NCBI GenBank assembly: GCA_963745955.1
Contig: CAVUZI010000006.1
Location: 310,001 to 374,000, forward strand
Origin: Bog-756 sp963745955
Lineage (GTDB): Bacteria > Actinomycetota > Acidimicrobiia > Acidimicrobiales > RAAP-2
Length of the DNA: 64,000 bases
Direction of reading: 5' to 3'
Under the pieces are notes generated by a model. It saw nothing but the letters and a program-made list of their open reading frames with translations. It searched no databases and was not told the origin of the DNA. The stretch's first letter is position 1, and every line of letters begins with the position of its first letter. Shown here piece after piece: positions 1-9,222 of the stretch. Made by a program: the position numbers and the translations under genes.

Positions 1-2
1 AC

Positions 3-920
3 ACCGAAGCCCCGTGGTTCTTCAGCATGAACACCGCGGCCCGGCACATCGGAGGACCGGCCCCGGACGGGGAGTACTTCCTGGCCATGATCGACGGTCG
101 GCACCGCTACCGCGTGCGCGGCCTTCGGGGAACCTCGGCCTACCTCGGCTTCCAGGTGCTGGCCGGCGTCGGGCTGACCCCGAGACGCATGGCCGCCTAC
201 GTGTCCGACCGCGACCTGGCCCTGGGCGACGACGGCTCGTTCGCATTCGTGCTCGCCGCCGACGAGCCCACGGCCGCCGAGCTGCGGGGGGATCCGTGGA
301 TCGCCATTCCCGAGGACTCGTCGGGCATCGTCGTACGCGAGTACATCGCCGACCGGGCCGCCGAGAGCACGGCCGTGCTGGCCATCGAGCCCCTTGACGC
401 CCCGGCGGCGCCGGTCCCGCCCGACGACGCCCTCATCGGTGAGCAGTTGACGGGTATGGCGTGGACGATCGCCAAGCTGACCACCCTGCACCGGACGATC
501 CGGCCGGAGCTCATGGAGGCGCCCAACCAGTTGATCGTGGCCGAGGCGGCCGAGCTCGGGGCGGCAGACACCACGCCCGACAACCTCTACATGATGGGTA
601 CGTTCCGGTTGGCCCCGGACGAGGCGCTGCTGATCGACATCGAGCCACCGGAGTCGCGCTACTGGAGCGTGACCCTCGAGAACATCTGGCACGAATGCAT
701 CGACCCACGCCGCCGACAGAGCCACATCACCAACGCGTCGGTCGTCGCCGGCACGGACGGAAGGGTGCGCATCGTGATCGCGGCGGCCGACCCGGGCGTG
801 GCCAACTGGCTCGACACCGGTGGTCGTCACCGGGGCTTCGTGGTCGTCCGCTGGCTCGACAATCCCGAGGCTCCTCCCGTCTCCTGCCGTGTCCGGCCCA
901 TCGACCAGGTGCGGCCCTGA
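3..920 (+). CDS. DUF1214 domain protein, 5' partial
   Basis: The reading frame is open at the left edge: residues TEAPWFFSM precede the first ATG at 27, so the true start lies outside the window. The C-terminal half has the pattern of DUF1214 proteins: LAPDEALLIDIEPPESRYW, then the NIWHECID and SHITNAS segments, and near the end a stretch about a value not seen 'RGFVVVRWLDNP'. The family has no settled enzymatic role. In actinobacteria such genes often sit beside PAPS-type sulfotransferases. That holds here: the stop overlaps the start of the next gene as TGATG at 918-922, so the two are probably translationally coupled. No frameshift is seen in this gene, unlike its neighbours. Confidence 0.8.
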   Translation, partial: TEAPWFFSMNTAARHIGGPAPDGEYFLAMIDGRHRYRVRGLRGTSAYLGFQVLAGVGLTPRRMAAYVSDRDLALGDDGSFAFVLAADEPTAAELRGDPWIAIPEDSSGIVVREYIADRAAESTAVLAIEPLDAPAAPVPPDDALIGEQLTGMAWTIAKLTTLHRTIRPELMEAPNQLIVAEAAELGAADTTPDNLYMMGTFRLAPDEALLIDIEPPESRYWSVTLENIWHECIDPRRRQSHITNASVVAGTDGRVRIVIAAADPGVANWLDTGGRHRGFVVVRWLDNPEAPPVSCRVRPIDQVRP

Positions 921-2102
921 TGGCGACGGGCCGATTCGAGCCGTCCCGCCTCGTGGAGGAGGCCGTCGCCCGGACGGGTGCGGACGACTTCGGTGAACCG
1001 AGCTGGCAGGAGGGACTGGCCATCCTCCTCGACTCGTTGGAGCACGAGGCCCGGCTGAGCGAGCTCGGCGTGGAGATCGCCACCGCGGAAGTGGTCACCT
1101 ACCTGGCCAATCGCCTCGCCATCACCGCGTGGCGGGACGCCCACCCGGAGGTGGCCGGAGGCACGGTCGACCGCCCGGTCTTCATCGTCGGGCAACCACG
1201 GACCGGCACCACCATCCTCTACGACCTGTTGGCCCAGGACCCGACCCTGCGGGCGCCGCTGACCTGGGAGGTCGACCGGCCGGTACCGGCACCCGGAGAC
1301 GGCCACCTACCACAGCGACCCCCGCATCGCCGAGGTCCAGGAGACCCTCGACCTGGCCGAGTCGATCATGCCCGGCTTCTCGTCCTTCCACCCCGTCGGA
1401 GCCCTCCTGGGCCAGGAGTGCGTCCGGATGACGGCAGCCGATTTCCGCAGCATGATCTTCCCCACCCAGTACCGGATCCCGACCTACGACCGCTGGCTCC
1501 TCCACGACGCGGACCTGGCCCCCGCCTACCGGTGGCACCGTCGCTATCTCCAACATCTCCAATCGCGTCACCCGGCCGATCGGTGGCTGCTCAAATCGCC
1601 GGCCCACCTCTGGCATCTCGACGCGCTGGCCGCCGAGTACCCCGACGCCGTCATCGTGCACACCCATCGGGACCCGCTGAAGGTGATCGCGTCCGGCTGC
1701 GCGCTCACCGCCCACCTGCGGGCCATGGCCAGTGACGAGAGCTGGGGAACCGAGGCCGCCGCGGACTTCGCCGCGGACATCTTCCTCGGCCTCGAGCGGG
1801 GCATCGAGGCCCGCGACCGGGGCACCTTCCCGCCGGGCCAGACCATCGATGTCCACTTCCTCGACTTCATGGCCGATCCGATCTCGACCATCCGCCGGAT
1901 CTACGCCGCCCTCGGGCTGGGTGCTCACCCACCGGACCGAGGAGCGGATGCGGGCGTTCCTCGCCGCCAACCCCGGCGACGGCGACGGTGGGGCGGCCCG
2001 CTACCGGTTCGCCGACACCGGGCTCGACGCCGACGCCCTGCGCCGAGCGGTCGCGTCCCCTACCAGGAGCGCTTCGGGGTGGTGTCCGAGCCCGTCCGGT
2101 GA
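920..2102 (+). pseudogene. sulfotransferase family protein, three frameshifts
   Basis: This starts with ATG overlapping the upstream stop. The N-terminus carries the P-loop-like PAPS-binding motif VGQPRTGTTILYDLL near residue 90, and later comes the 3'-phosphate region (RWLLKSPAHLWHLDALA, VIVHTHRDPLKV). The coding signal moves between frames at about 1292 (APxETATYHSDPRI resumes one base later), at about 1920 (LGLG then VLTHRTEERMRAFL) and at about 2055 (RRAVA then PYQERFGVVSEPVR). Pieced together, the product is about 390 residues, the normal family length. All family motifs survive and no internal stop is needed, so single-base sequence errors are more likely than true decay. Predicted role: transfer of sulfate from PAPS to a small molecule or lipid; the substrate is unknown. 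Confidence 0.75.
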
Positions 2103-2144
2103 TCCGCCGTCCGGTCGGGCTGCCGGTCGCAGGGCTCGACCCGG

Positions 2145-3447
2145 TCACCGGTGCCGGCCGCGGGAGGGGACTCGGGGAAGAATCGGGGGAGGAACCGACG
2201 ATTGGCCGAGAGCAAGCGTGTCGGCCAGCTCTTCGGCCTTCGGGTACTGCCCCACCAGGGGGTTGGCCACCAGGGCCCGGATCACCGTCTCCCGGCTGCC
2301 GGACAGCGCAGCCTCGACGGCCAGGCGCTCGTACGCCTTGCAGTGCGCCACCAGGCCGGCCATCTCGGGGACGAGGGCGCGCTGGGGAACCGGGTGGGCG
2401 CCGTCACGGTCCACGGTGCAGGGGATCTCGACCACCGCGTCATCGGGCAGCCCGGGCAGGGCGCCGTCGTTGCGCACGTCGACCACCTGGACGTCGCCGG
2501 TCCCGGCGTGGAGCGAGGCGATGAGCCGCACCGCGGCCTCGGAGTAGAAGGCGCCGCCCCGGTACGAGAGCTTCTCGGGTTTGGTCACGAGGGCAGGGTT
2601 GCGGTACTCGGCCAGCAGCTCGGCCTCGAGCTCGGCCACCACGTCGGCCCGTGACCGCCAACCCGGGGCGGCCTGTTCGGCCAGGTTCTGGTCGAGGCAG
2701 TAGTAGTAGTGGAGGTAGTAGGAGGGAAGGGCCCCGAGCAGGCGGAGCAGTCCGGACGGGACACCGCTCTCCAGCTCGAGCTCGGGGCCGAAGCGATCGA
2801 GCAGCTCGGGCATCCGGTCGACTCCGTCGACGGTGGCGGACCTGGCCCAGGTCAGATGGTTCAGACCCACATGCTCGAGCTCGACGGTGTCGGGGTCGAC
2901 CCCAGATAGTGCCCGATGCGGCGCTGGACGTGGATGGCCACATTGCACAGCCCGACGGCACGGTGCCCGTCGTCGACCAGGGCCTGGGTCACGATGCCGA
3001 CGGGATTGGTGAAGTCGACCACCCAGGCTCCGGCGGCGGCCCGGGTCGCGGTCTCTTCGGCGATCTCGAGGACCAGGGGGACGGTGCGCAGGGCCTTGGC
3101 CAGCCCGCCCGGGGCCGGTCGTCTCCTGGCCCAGGCAGCCGTAGCCGATCGGGAGGGTCTCGTCGGTGTGGCGGGCCGCCTGCCCTCCCACCCGGAGCTG
3201 GATGACGACGAAGTCGGCCCCGTCGATGGCCCGGTCGCCGGTCGTCGGTCGTGACCAGGTCCCCGGCCCAGCCCCGCTGGCGCAGGATACGACCGGCCAG
3301 CCCGCCGACCGCCTCCAGGCGATCCGTGTCCGGGTCGAGCAGGACCAGCTCGTCGACCACCACCCGGTCCTCGTGGGCGCACAGGCTGTCGACGAGCTCC
3401 GGCGTGTACGTGCTCCCGCCCCCGACGACGGCCACCTTGGTTCCCAT
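2145..3447 (-). pseudogene. GH4 6-phospho-beta-glucosidase-type glycosidase, three frameshifts
   Basis: The ATG at 3447 begins MGTKVAVVGGGSTYTPELV, the NAD-binding start of glycoside hydrolase family 4. Further GH4 hallmarks follow: DGADFVVIQLRVGG, VVDFTNPVGIVTQAL, the CN metal-site segment in GLCNVAIHVQ, and VGLNHLTW. The reading frame changes at about 3240, 3112 and 2906, yet the assembled protein is about 430 residues, normal for GH4, and no domain is lost. GH4 enzymes use NAD and a divalent metal to hydrolyse glycosides, often 6-phosphorylated, by an oxidation-elimination route. The gene is divergent from a BadF-type sugar kinase 75 bp away, which fits a sugar-scavenging pair. Sequence error is the likeliest cause of the shifts. 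Confidence 0.78.
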
Positions 3448-3522
3448 TGCATCGAACGTAACATCACCGGATGACCGGCGACCGGGGGGACGGATGACCG
3501 GCGGCGACGGACGGCGCGACCG

Positions 3523-4512
3523 TTGATCCTGGCCGTCGACGGCGGGGCGTCGAAGACCGACGTCTGGATCGTCGACGGCGACGGCGCCATCCTCGGAACG
3601 GCCCGGGGGGCAGGGTCGAACCACCAGTTCTCCGGACTCGACGGGGCCATGGACGCGCTCGACGCCGCCATCCGGGCCGCACTCGAGGCCGCCGGGCCTC
3701 GACGCCGGCCGCCCGGCCGGCGGTGGCCACCGGCGTGTACTGCCTGGCCGGGGTGGACCTGCCGGTGGACGAGGAGCGGCTGGGCGCGGCCATCAGGGAA
3801 CGGGGATGGAGCTCGACCGATCTCGTTCGCAACGACACGCTGGCCGTGCTCCGGGCCGGGGCCCGGTCGGGGTGGGGCGTGGGAGTCGTGTGCGGCTCCG
3901 GCCTCAACTGCGTCGGGCTCGGCCCTGACGGTGCCGTCGAGCGCTTCCCGTCCCTGGCCGAGCTGTCCGGCGACTTCGCCCCCGGAGGCTCGTGGCTCGG
4001 GGTGCGGGCCCTCGGCCTCGCCCTCCGATCGCGCGACGGGCGCGGTGGGCCCACGGCCCTGGCCGAGCTCGTCCCGGCGCACTTCGGGCTCCCGGACCCC
4101 GAGGCGGTGCTGGCCGCGGTCTACACCGGCGCGCTCGAGTACGGGCGGCTGTTCGAGCTCGCCCGGGTATGCCTCGACGCCGCCGCCGGCGGCGACACCG
4201 CCGGCGGCCGGAGCCGCCGCCCTCCTGTCCGACGAGGTGGCGGTGATGGTCACCGCCATCGTCGGGCGCCTCGGGGTGGGCGGTGAGGAGGTGGAGGTCG
4301 TCCTGGGCGGCGGCGTGTTCGACAGCGACTACGCCGGGTTCGCCGAGCGCGTCGAGGCCGGCGTCCTGGCCGCGGCCCCGAGGGCCCGGTTCCGCCGGCT
4401 GGAGGGCGCCCCGGTCCTGGGTGCGGCCCTGCTGGGCCTCGACGCCGTCGGGGCATCGGGCCGGGCCTCCGACCGTCTCCGGGCCGCCGCACCCCGGACC
4501 GACACCGAGTGA
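3523..4512 (+). pseudogene. BadF/BadG-type N-acetylglucosamine kinase-like protein, two frameshifts
   Basis: Translation appears to start at TTG 3523 (LILAVDGGASKTDVWIVD), the phosphate-1 motif of the ASKHA kinase fold; the nearby ATGs are out of frame. The frame shifts at about 3705 into ATGVYCLAGVDLP, continues through VCGSGLNCVGLGPDG (phosphate-2 motif), and shifts back at about 4205 to AALLSDEVAVMVTAIVGR and VVLGGGVFDSDYAGF. The full length is near 330 residues, right for N-acetylglucosamine or glucosamine kinases of the BadF/BcrA superfamily. Divergence from the GH4 gene suggests shared control and a role in phosphorylating a sugar released from a glycoside. The substrate is an inference. 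Confidence 0.75.
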
Positions 4513-4600
4513 TGGCCGGTTCCCCGCCAACGCCCGGTCGAGACGCCTCAGCTCGTCGACATCCTCGCCGCAGGGGGTACTGTCCGGGCCCTCCGGGCTT

Positions 4601-5083
4601 CTAGGCCACGGCAGGGGCAGGCAGGCCGGCCAGGCACCGGATCGTCTCCGCGCAGGCGCGGGCGGCTTCGGCGCCCTTCACCTCGAAGTGGTCCCCGAAG
4701 AACCCGGCGTGGTCGTGGTGGGCGTGGAAGTGGTGAGGAGTGAGGACGGCCGAGATGACCGGCACCTCGGTCTCCAGCTGGACGGCCATCAATCCGTTGA
4801 TGACCGCCTCGGCGACGAATTCGTGCCGGTAGATGCCCCCGTCCACGACCAGCCCGGCGCCGACGACGGCGGCATACAACCCGCTTGCGGCCAGACGCTT
4901 GGCGTGGAGGGGGATCTCGAACGCGCCCGGCACCCTGAAGAGGTCGACCCGGTCGGCACCCACCCCGAGCCTGCCCATCTCCTCCACGAACGAATCCCGA
5001 CAGCGGTCGACGATCTCCCCGTGCCACATGGACTGGACGAAGGCCAAGCGGACCGCCGCACCTGGCTGTTCCCGATCTCTCAT
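4601..5083 (-). CDS. ribH: 6,7-dimethyl-8-ribityllumazine synthase, type II (RibH2-like)
   Basis: This 160-residue protein has the lumazine synthase fold markers: VQSMWHGEIVD near the N-terminus, VPGAFEIPLHAKRLA, and VGAGLVVDGGIYRHEFVAEA. The C-terminal VLTPHHFHAHHDHAGFF followed by HFEVKGAEAARAC resembles the type II (RibH2) group rather than the type I enzymes, which usually read GVLTTDTxEQA here. The enzyme condenses 5-amino-6-ribitylaminouracil with dihydroxybutanone phosphate in riboflavin synthesis. No ribA, ribB, ribD or ribE gene is nearby, so it is a solitary and perhaps second copy. It is divergent from a TetR gene across an 82-bp AT-rich spacer and may be controlled by that regulator. 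Confidence 0.88.
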   Translation of the reverse strand: MRDREQPGAAVRLAFVQSMWHGEIVDRCRDSFVEEMGRLGVGADRVDLFRVPGAFEIPLHAKRLAASGLYAAVVGAGLVVDGGIYRHEFVAEAVINGLMAVQLETEVPVISAVLTPHHFHAHHDHAGFFGDHFEVKGAEAARACAETIRCLAGLPAPAVA

Positions 5084-5113
5084 CCCGACTCCGATCCGGC
5101 CGTGCCCACACTA

Positions 5114-5147
5114 CTAGAATGTTTTTCTAGAATATCCTTCTAATTCT
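5114..5147. promoter_or_regulatory. AT-rich operator/promoter between ribH-like and tetR genes
   Basis: This spacer segment is strikingly AT-rich against its surroundings. CTAGAAT occurs twice, at 5114-5120 and 5127-5133, 13 bp apart. TTCTAGAA at 5125-5132 is a perfect palindrome, and AATTCT follows at 5142-5147. Short phased repeats between a TetR gene and a divergent target are typical of TetR binding sites. The assignment is by position and symmetry only. Confidence 0.5.
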
Positions 5148-5165
5148 CGGACGTCCAGGGAGCTC

Positions 5166-5762
5166 ATGCCGAAGACAGCAACAGTGTCGGGGGAACGGCG
5201 CCGGTCGGAGATCCTCGACGCCGCCCTCACGTGCTTCGACCGCCTGGGCATCACCGGGACCACCATCGAGGACATCCGGGCGGAGTCGGGCGCGAGTACC
5301 GGGAGCATCTACCACCAATTCGCCTCGAAGGACGAGATCCTGGCCCTCATCTACTGCCGGGCGGTGTCCGCCTACCGGGACGGGCTCATCGAGTCCCTCC
5401 GTTCGAGACCCGAACCGCGCCAGGGCGTACGGGCCGCGGTGGACTTCCACGTCCGGTGGATCGACTCCCATCGGGCCCTGGCCCGCATCATGCTGCGTTG
5501 GGACGAGTCGGAGCTGTCCGAGACGGGCCGCGCCATGCTCGCAGACGAGACTCGGCGCTTCAGCGTCGAGCTCGGACGGTGGCTCAAACAGGCGGCGGCC
5601 TCGGGATCGATCCGACCGATGTCACACGAGGTCTATGCCGCACTGTTCCTCGGGCCGCTTCTCGAATACGGGCGGCGGATGGTGCACAACCTCACCATCC
5701 GCCCGTTGGAGGAAGGATGCGAGGCTCTGGCCGACGGGATCTGGTGCGCGCTGGCGGCGTGA
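5166..5762 (+). CDS. TetR family transcriptional regulator
   Basis: The protein has 198 residues. The N-terminal helix-turn-helix runs from about 12 to 58: RRSEILDAALTCFDRLGITG, TTIEDIRAESGASTGSIYHQF and ASKDEILALIY. The C-terminal part is a ligand-binding helical domain with WxxE-rich helices and no recognised ligand signature. The ATG at 5166 has AGGGAG just upstream. The divergent ribH-like gene and the AT-rich repeats at 5114-5147 make that gene the first candidate target, together with autoregulation. The downstream prs-like gene is only 39 bp away on the same strand and could be read through. Confidence 0.85.
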   Translation: MPKTATVSGERRRSEILDAALTCFDRLGITGTTIEDIRAESGASTGSIYHQFASKDEILALIYCRAVSAYRDGLIESLRSRPEPRQGVRAAVDFHVRWIDSHRALARIMLRWDESELSETGRAMLADETRRFSVELGRWLKQAAASGSIRPMSHEVYAALFLGPLLEYGRRMVHNLTIRPLEEGCEALADGIWCALAA

Positions 5763-5801
5763 CCACCGAGGGTCGGACCCGGAGGGGGATAGATTGAGGC
5801 G

Positions 5802-6743
5802 GTGACGGACGAGTTCCTCCTGTTCGCCGGGTCCGCCAGCCGCAAGCTCGGAGGAGCCATCGCCGACTATCTCGAGCGTCCGCTCGGTGCCGGCGAGACC
5901 CTCAGGTTTTCCGAGGGCAATCTCTTCGTGCGGGTACTCGAGAACGTGCGCGGTCGGGACGTCTTCCTCGTCCAGGGAACCGCCTTTCCGGCCAATGACA
6001 ACTTCATGGAACTGCTCTTCTGGATCGACGCATTGAAGCGAGCGAGTGCCGCGTCGGTCACCGCGGTCATCCCCTACTTCAGCTATGCCAAAGGCGACAA
6101 GAAGGACGAGCCTCGGGTGTCCATACGCGCCCGGGTGTGTGCCGATGCCATCGAAGCCGCCGGCGTCGACCGGGTGATCACCCTCGACCTCCATGCTCCC
6201 CAGGTGCAGGGATTCTTCAAGGTCCCGGTGGACGATCTCTATGCACTACCCGTGCTGTGCGATGTCATCGCCACCAGGGCCCTCCCCGACCTGGTCGTCG
6301 TCGCCCCCGATGCCGGCTTCGCCAAGAAGGCCCGCCGGTGGGCCGAGCGCCTGGGTGCCCCCCTGGCCATCGCCGACAAGCGGCGGGTCGACCACTCCGA
6401 GACGGCGGAGGTCACCGAGCTGATCGGCTCCGTCGAGGGCCGCACCGCGCTGATCGTGGACGACTTCACAATTTCGGCGGGAACACTGGTCGATGCAGCC
6501 CGAGTGCTCGTCGAGCGCGGGGCCGCATCCGTCTCTGCCGCGGTGAGCCACGGGCTGCTGACCGGCGTGGCGATCGATCGCATCGACGACAGCCCCATCG
6601 AGACGCTGTTCATGACGGACAGCGTGGAGACCCAGCCGGTGGAGCTCTCGCCGAAGGTGGAGGTCGTGTCCATCGCCGGTCTCATGGGAGAGGCCATCCG
6701 TCGGATCGCCAACCGGGAGAGCCTGTCGGTCCTCTTCACCTGA
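5802..6743 (+). CDS. prs: ribose-phosphate pyrophosphokinase (PRPP synthetase)
   Basis: The 313-residue protein matches Prs along its length. VIPYFSYAKGDKK covers the ATP/flexible-loop region, VDRVITLDLHAPQVQGFF is the divalent-cation/PRPP signature, and VDDFTISAGTL is the PRPP-binding loop (canonical VDDMIDTAGT). The enzyme makes PRPP from ribose 5-phosphate and ATP for nucleotide, histidine and NAD synthesis. The start is GTG at 5802 with GGAGGGGG at 5781-5788. Several positions differ from housekeeping Prs (KGDKKDEPRV where RQDRK is usual; DFTISAGT loop), so it may be a second, divergent paralogue. Its tail is followed by a 20-bp tandem repeat rather than a clear terminator. Confidence 0.87.
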   Translation: MTDEFLLFAGSASRKLGGAIADYLERPLGAGETLRFSEGNLFVRVLENVRGRDVFLVQGTAFPANDNFMELLFWIDALKRASAASVTAVIPYFSYAKGDKKDEPRVSIRARVCADAIEAAGVDRVITLDLHAPQVQGFFKVPVDDLYALPVLCDVIATRALPDLVVVAPDAGFAKKARRWAERLGAPLAIADKRRVDHSETAEVTELIGSVEGRTALIVDDFTISAGTLVDAARVLVERGAASVSAAVSHGLLTGVAIDRIDDSPIETLFMTDSVETQPVELSPKVEVVSIAGLMGEAIRRIANRESLSVLFT

Positions 6744-6746
6744 TCC

Positions 6747-6845
6747 CCCATCCCGCCGGCCTTCACCCCATCCCGCCAGCCTTCACCCCATCCCGCCGGC
6801 CCTCACCCCATCCCGCCGGCCCTCCCTGATCCCCCATCCCGCCGG
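6747..6845. repeat. 20-bp tandem repeat, four copies plus a partial copy
   Basis: The unit is close to CCCCATCCCGCCGGCCTTCA and is repeated from 6747 to about 6826 with one to two changes per copy. A partial copy (CCCCATCCCGCCGG) follows at 6832-6845. It fills the space between the convergent prs and HelD-like genes, has no ORF of its own, and ends at the helicase stop. It may act as a transcription barrier or simply be slipped-strand expansion. Confidence 0.8.
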
Positions 6846-6847
6846 AA

Positions 6848-8912
6848 CTACCCGGCCAGCAGCGCCGGGGGCAGCGGGTCGGCATGGACGATGCTGAGAT
6901 GACGGATCGGCCTCGTCATGGCGACATAGAGCAGCCGCAGGCCACGCACGTCGGACCCGGCGATGGCCGCCGGCTCGACCACGACCACCGCGTCGAACTC
7001 CAGCCCCTTCACGGCTGGGGCGGCGACCAGGGTGATCGGCTCGGTGATGCCGTCCCGGTCGAGCAAGCCGACATCGCCCCGCCCGTGGGCCGCGGCGGCC
7101 GTTGCGGCAACATGTTCGGGAGCAACCACGAGTCCGACCAGGAGCTCCTCCCCGGCCAGCCTCCCCGCCTCCCGCACGCTCTCGGTGAAGAGCAGATCGG
7201 GGTCGACCCTCATGACACGGGGACCTTCGCGCCCGAGACGGATCGAGCGGGTGGGGGTCACCGTCGGGGCGGCAAGGGGTAGCAGCGTGGAGGCGAAGTC
7301 GAGCACCTGTCCCGGCGCCCGGTACCCGAGCGTGAGCTCGTCCTGGCGCACGACGGTCGTCGCCGGAAGGTGGCGGAGTATCTCGTCCCAGCTGTCGTAG
7401 GTCCATGCGCCGGTCGCCTGGGCCAGGTCCCCGAGCACGGTGAGGGAGCCCGCCGGGCGCCCGCCGGGCCACCATCCTGAACTGCATGGGGCTCAGGTCC
7501 TGCGCTTCGTCGACCACGATGTGGCCGTAGGACCGTGACCGACCGTTGATGAGCGCATCGGCCTCGTCGAGGAGCGGGAGGTCGTCCCTCGTCCAGCCCG
7601 AGGCCCGCTTCCCGCTCCCCCCGAGGAGGAGCTCACGCTCGGGACCGCTCAGCACCCCCGCCGCGGCCGCGGCCAGCCTGTCCTCACTGCCCAACACTCT
7701 TACCAGTGCTGCCGGTGACACCGAGGGCCACAGCCGATCGAGCAGGGACCGGAACGGCTCGCCGGCGGACACCTCACGTTCGAGCCACGGTTCGTTGGCC
7801 TCGAACCGGCCGGACGCCCGGAGGCGCTGCCTGACCAGGCTCACCACCCTCGAGCGCAACGCCGCCCGGCCGGCCTTGTAGGGCACCGGGGTCCCGGCGA
7901 TGGAGTCGGCCAGCCCGTTCAGGTCGTCGGCCGGCACCACGCAGGTGGCGAACCGGGCCCGGATGGTCACATCGGTCTCGACGTGGCGGCGGTGGAGCCG
8001 TAAAGCGGCGGCCAGGACGTCGGCCATCCGGGGATCGCCCTTCAGCCGGCCCACCTCGGGCGAGTCCTCCCGCACCGTCCGGGCACGCGGCACGATATCT
8101 GCGATCGTCGTCTGGATGACGGCCTCCTCGCCCAGCGACGGAAGCACCTGGGAGATGTAGCGGAGGAAGGCACGGCTCGGACCGATCACGAGCACCCCGG
8201 CCCGCGACAGCGACGGATGGTTGTAGAGGAGGAAGGCCGCCCGGTGCAGTCCGACCGCCGTCTTGCCCGTTCCGGGCCCACCCTGCACGGCGAGCAGCCG
8301 GTCGAGAGGGGCGCGGATGATCTCGTCCTGCTCGGCTTGGATGGTGGCAACGATGTCGAGCATCTCGCCGGTACGCGCCCGTTCGAGCTCGGCCAACAGC
8401 GCGTCGCCGCCGCGCAGTCGGGTTCCCGAGAGGTCCGCGTCGACGCCTGCGAAGAGGTCGTCCGCCACCGCGATGACCCTCCGGCGGTCGACCATCACCT
8501 GGCGGCGGCGCTTCAGCCCGAAGGAATCGTCGGCCCGGGCCCGGTAGAAGGGCATGGAGACCGGTGCACACCAGTCGACGACGACGGGGTCACCGCGTCG
8601 ATCCTCCACGTGACGGAGGCCGATGTGCCACGACCGGTCGTCGTCCTCCTCGTCGATGCGCCCGAAGAGCAGCGGGCGCGGGCTCTCGGACAGAACGGCC
8701 ACCCGGTGGACCAACGCGGCCTGGTAGTCGAGGTCGGGGTTTCCGGCGCTGCGCACATCCTCGAGCAGGACCTCGGCCCGTGCCCGCATGTCCGACAAGG
8801 AATCGTGGGCCCGATCGAGATAGTCCTGTTCGGCGAGGAGCTCGGGATCCCCGTCGGAAACCGGTCGGGTCACCACGGGAGCCGGACGCTTTCTACCCGC
8901 TCCAATCGCCAA
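6848..8912 (-). pseudogene. HelD/HelR-like RNA polymerase-associated helicase, one frameshift
   Basis: Reading starts at TTG 8912 (AIGAGRKRPAPVV). Helicase superfamily 1 motifs are present: Walker A GGPGTGKTAVGLHRAAFLL, Walker B HIVVDEAQDLSPMQFRMVARR, then after the shift GDLAQATGAWTYDSWDEIL, ELTLGYRAPGQVLDFAS and GLRLLYVAMTRP. The N-terminal AEQDYLDRAHDSLSDMRAR coiled-coil and the LLFGRIDE segment match actinobacterial HelD (HelR) factors, which free stalled RNA polymerase and can give rifamycin tolerance. The frame changes at about 7455 in a GCGCCCGGCGGGC stretch, joining APGG to SLTVLGDLAQ. The assembled length of about 688 residues is normal. The single shift in a G/C run is probably a sequence error. 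Confidence 0.8.
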
Positions 8913-9107
8913 AATGATTTAGAAGCGGACGCGTGGGAATCCCTGAACATATTCAGGGAACATAACCCACCAAATATTCGCCCTGCAACACCCCTGCCTG
9001 GGAGTACTCCTTCTCCACCACCACGCTTTTATTACTTTGTCAGTGGGGATTCAGCAGTTGTCAATATAAACAAAAAACTCTGACATTGCAAGAGAAGGAC
9101 GCACCTT
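8913..9107. other. AT-rich gene-free island
   Basis: Roughly half of these bases are A or T by eye, far above the window average. There is no credible ORF. The stretch holds the 8940-8959 inverted repeat and A/T-rich promoter-like sequence (ATATAAACAAAAAACT near 9063-9078). It probably carries the control region of the HelD-like gene; nothing else is recognised. Confidence 0.5.
8940..8959. promoter_or_regulatory. inverted repeat upstream of helicase gene
   Basis: TCCCTGAACATATTCAGGGA is a 20-bp inverted repeat with 8-bp arms and a CATA centre. It lies 28 bp upstream of the HelD-like start, inside an AT-rich block, and is placed for an operator. It is not the rifamycin-associated element known for HelR genes and only partly resembles the actinobacterial LexA box. 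Confidence 0.45.
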
Positions 9108-9173
9108 TTCTCCCCGGCTGGCGGTCGGCTTCTCCCCGGCTGGCGGTCGGCTTCTCCCCGGCTGGCGGTCGGC
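9108..9173. repeat. 22-bp tandem repeat, three copies
   Basis: The unit TTCTCCCCGGCTGGCGGTCG plus GC is repeated three times without change at 9108-9129, 9130-9151 and 9152-9173. It lies between the AT-rich island and the 3' end of the TetR gene. Identical copies imply a recent expansion. Confidence 0.85.
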
Positions 9174-9222
9174 CCGGTCGTGAGCCCCTCGACCGTGAGG
9201 GTCGATCCCGTCGGGTTGCCGT

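Noticed and set aside
461..919. Plus-strand frame preceding the sulfotransferase in the same ORF
   Set aside because: It is a shifted reading of the DUF1214 gene. Sulfotransferase motifs begin only after the ATG at 920.
2145..4259. A 704-codon minus-strand open frame covering the GH4 and kinase genes
   Set aside because: Only its 3' portions match GH4; the upstream half is the antisense shadow of the kinase gene. High-GC DNA gives many such open frames.
8940..8959. LexA (SOS) box or rifamycin-associated element
   Set aside because: GAACATATTC resembles the LexA core, but the flanks and the second half (TTC instead of GTTC) do not fit; it does not match the GC-rich HelR element either.
9108..9173. 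CRISPR-like or attachment-site repeat
   Set aside because: Three abutting identical 22-bp units without spacers, and no integrase or phage genes.
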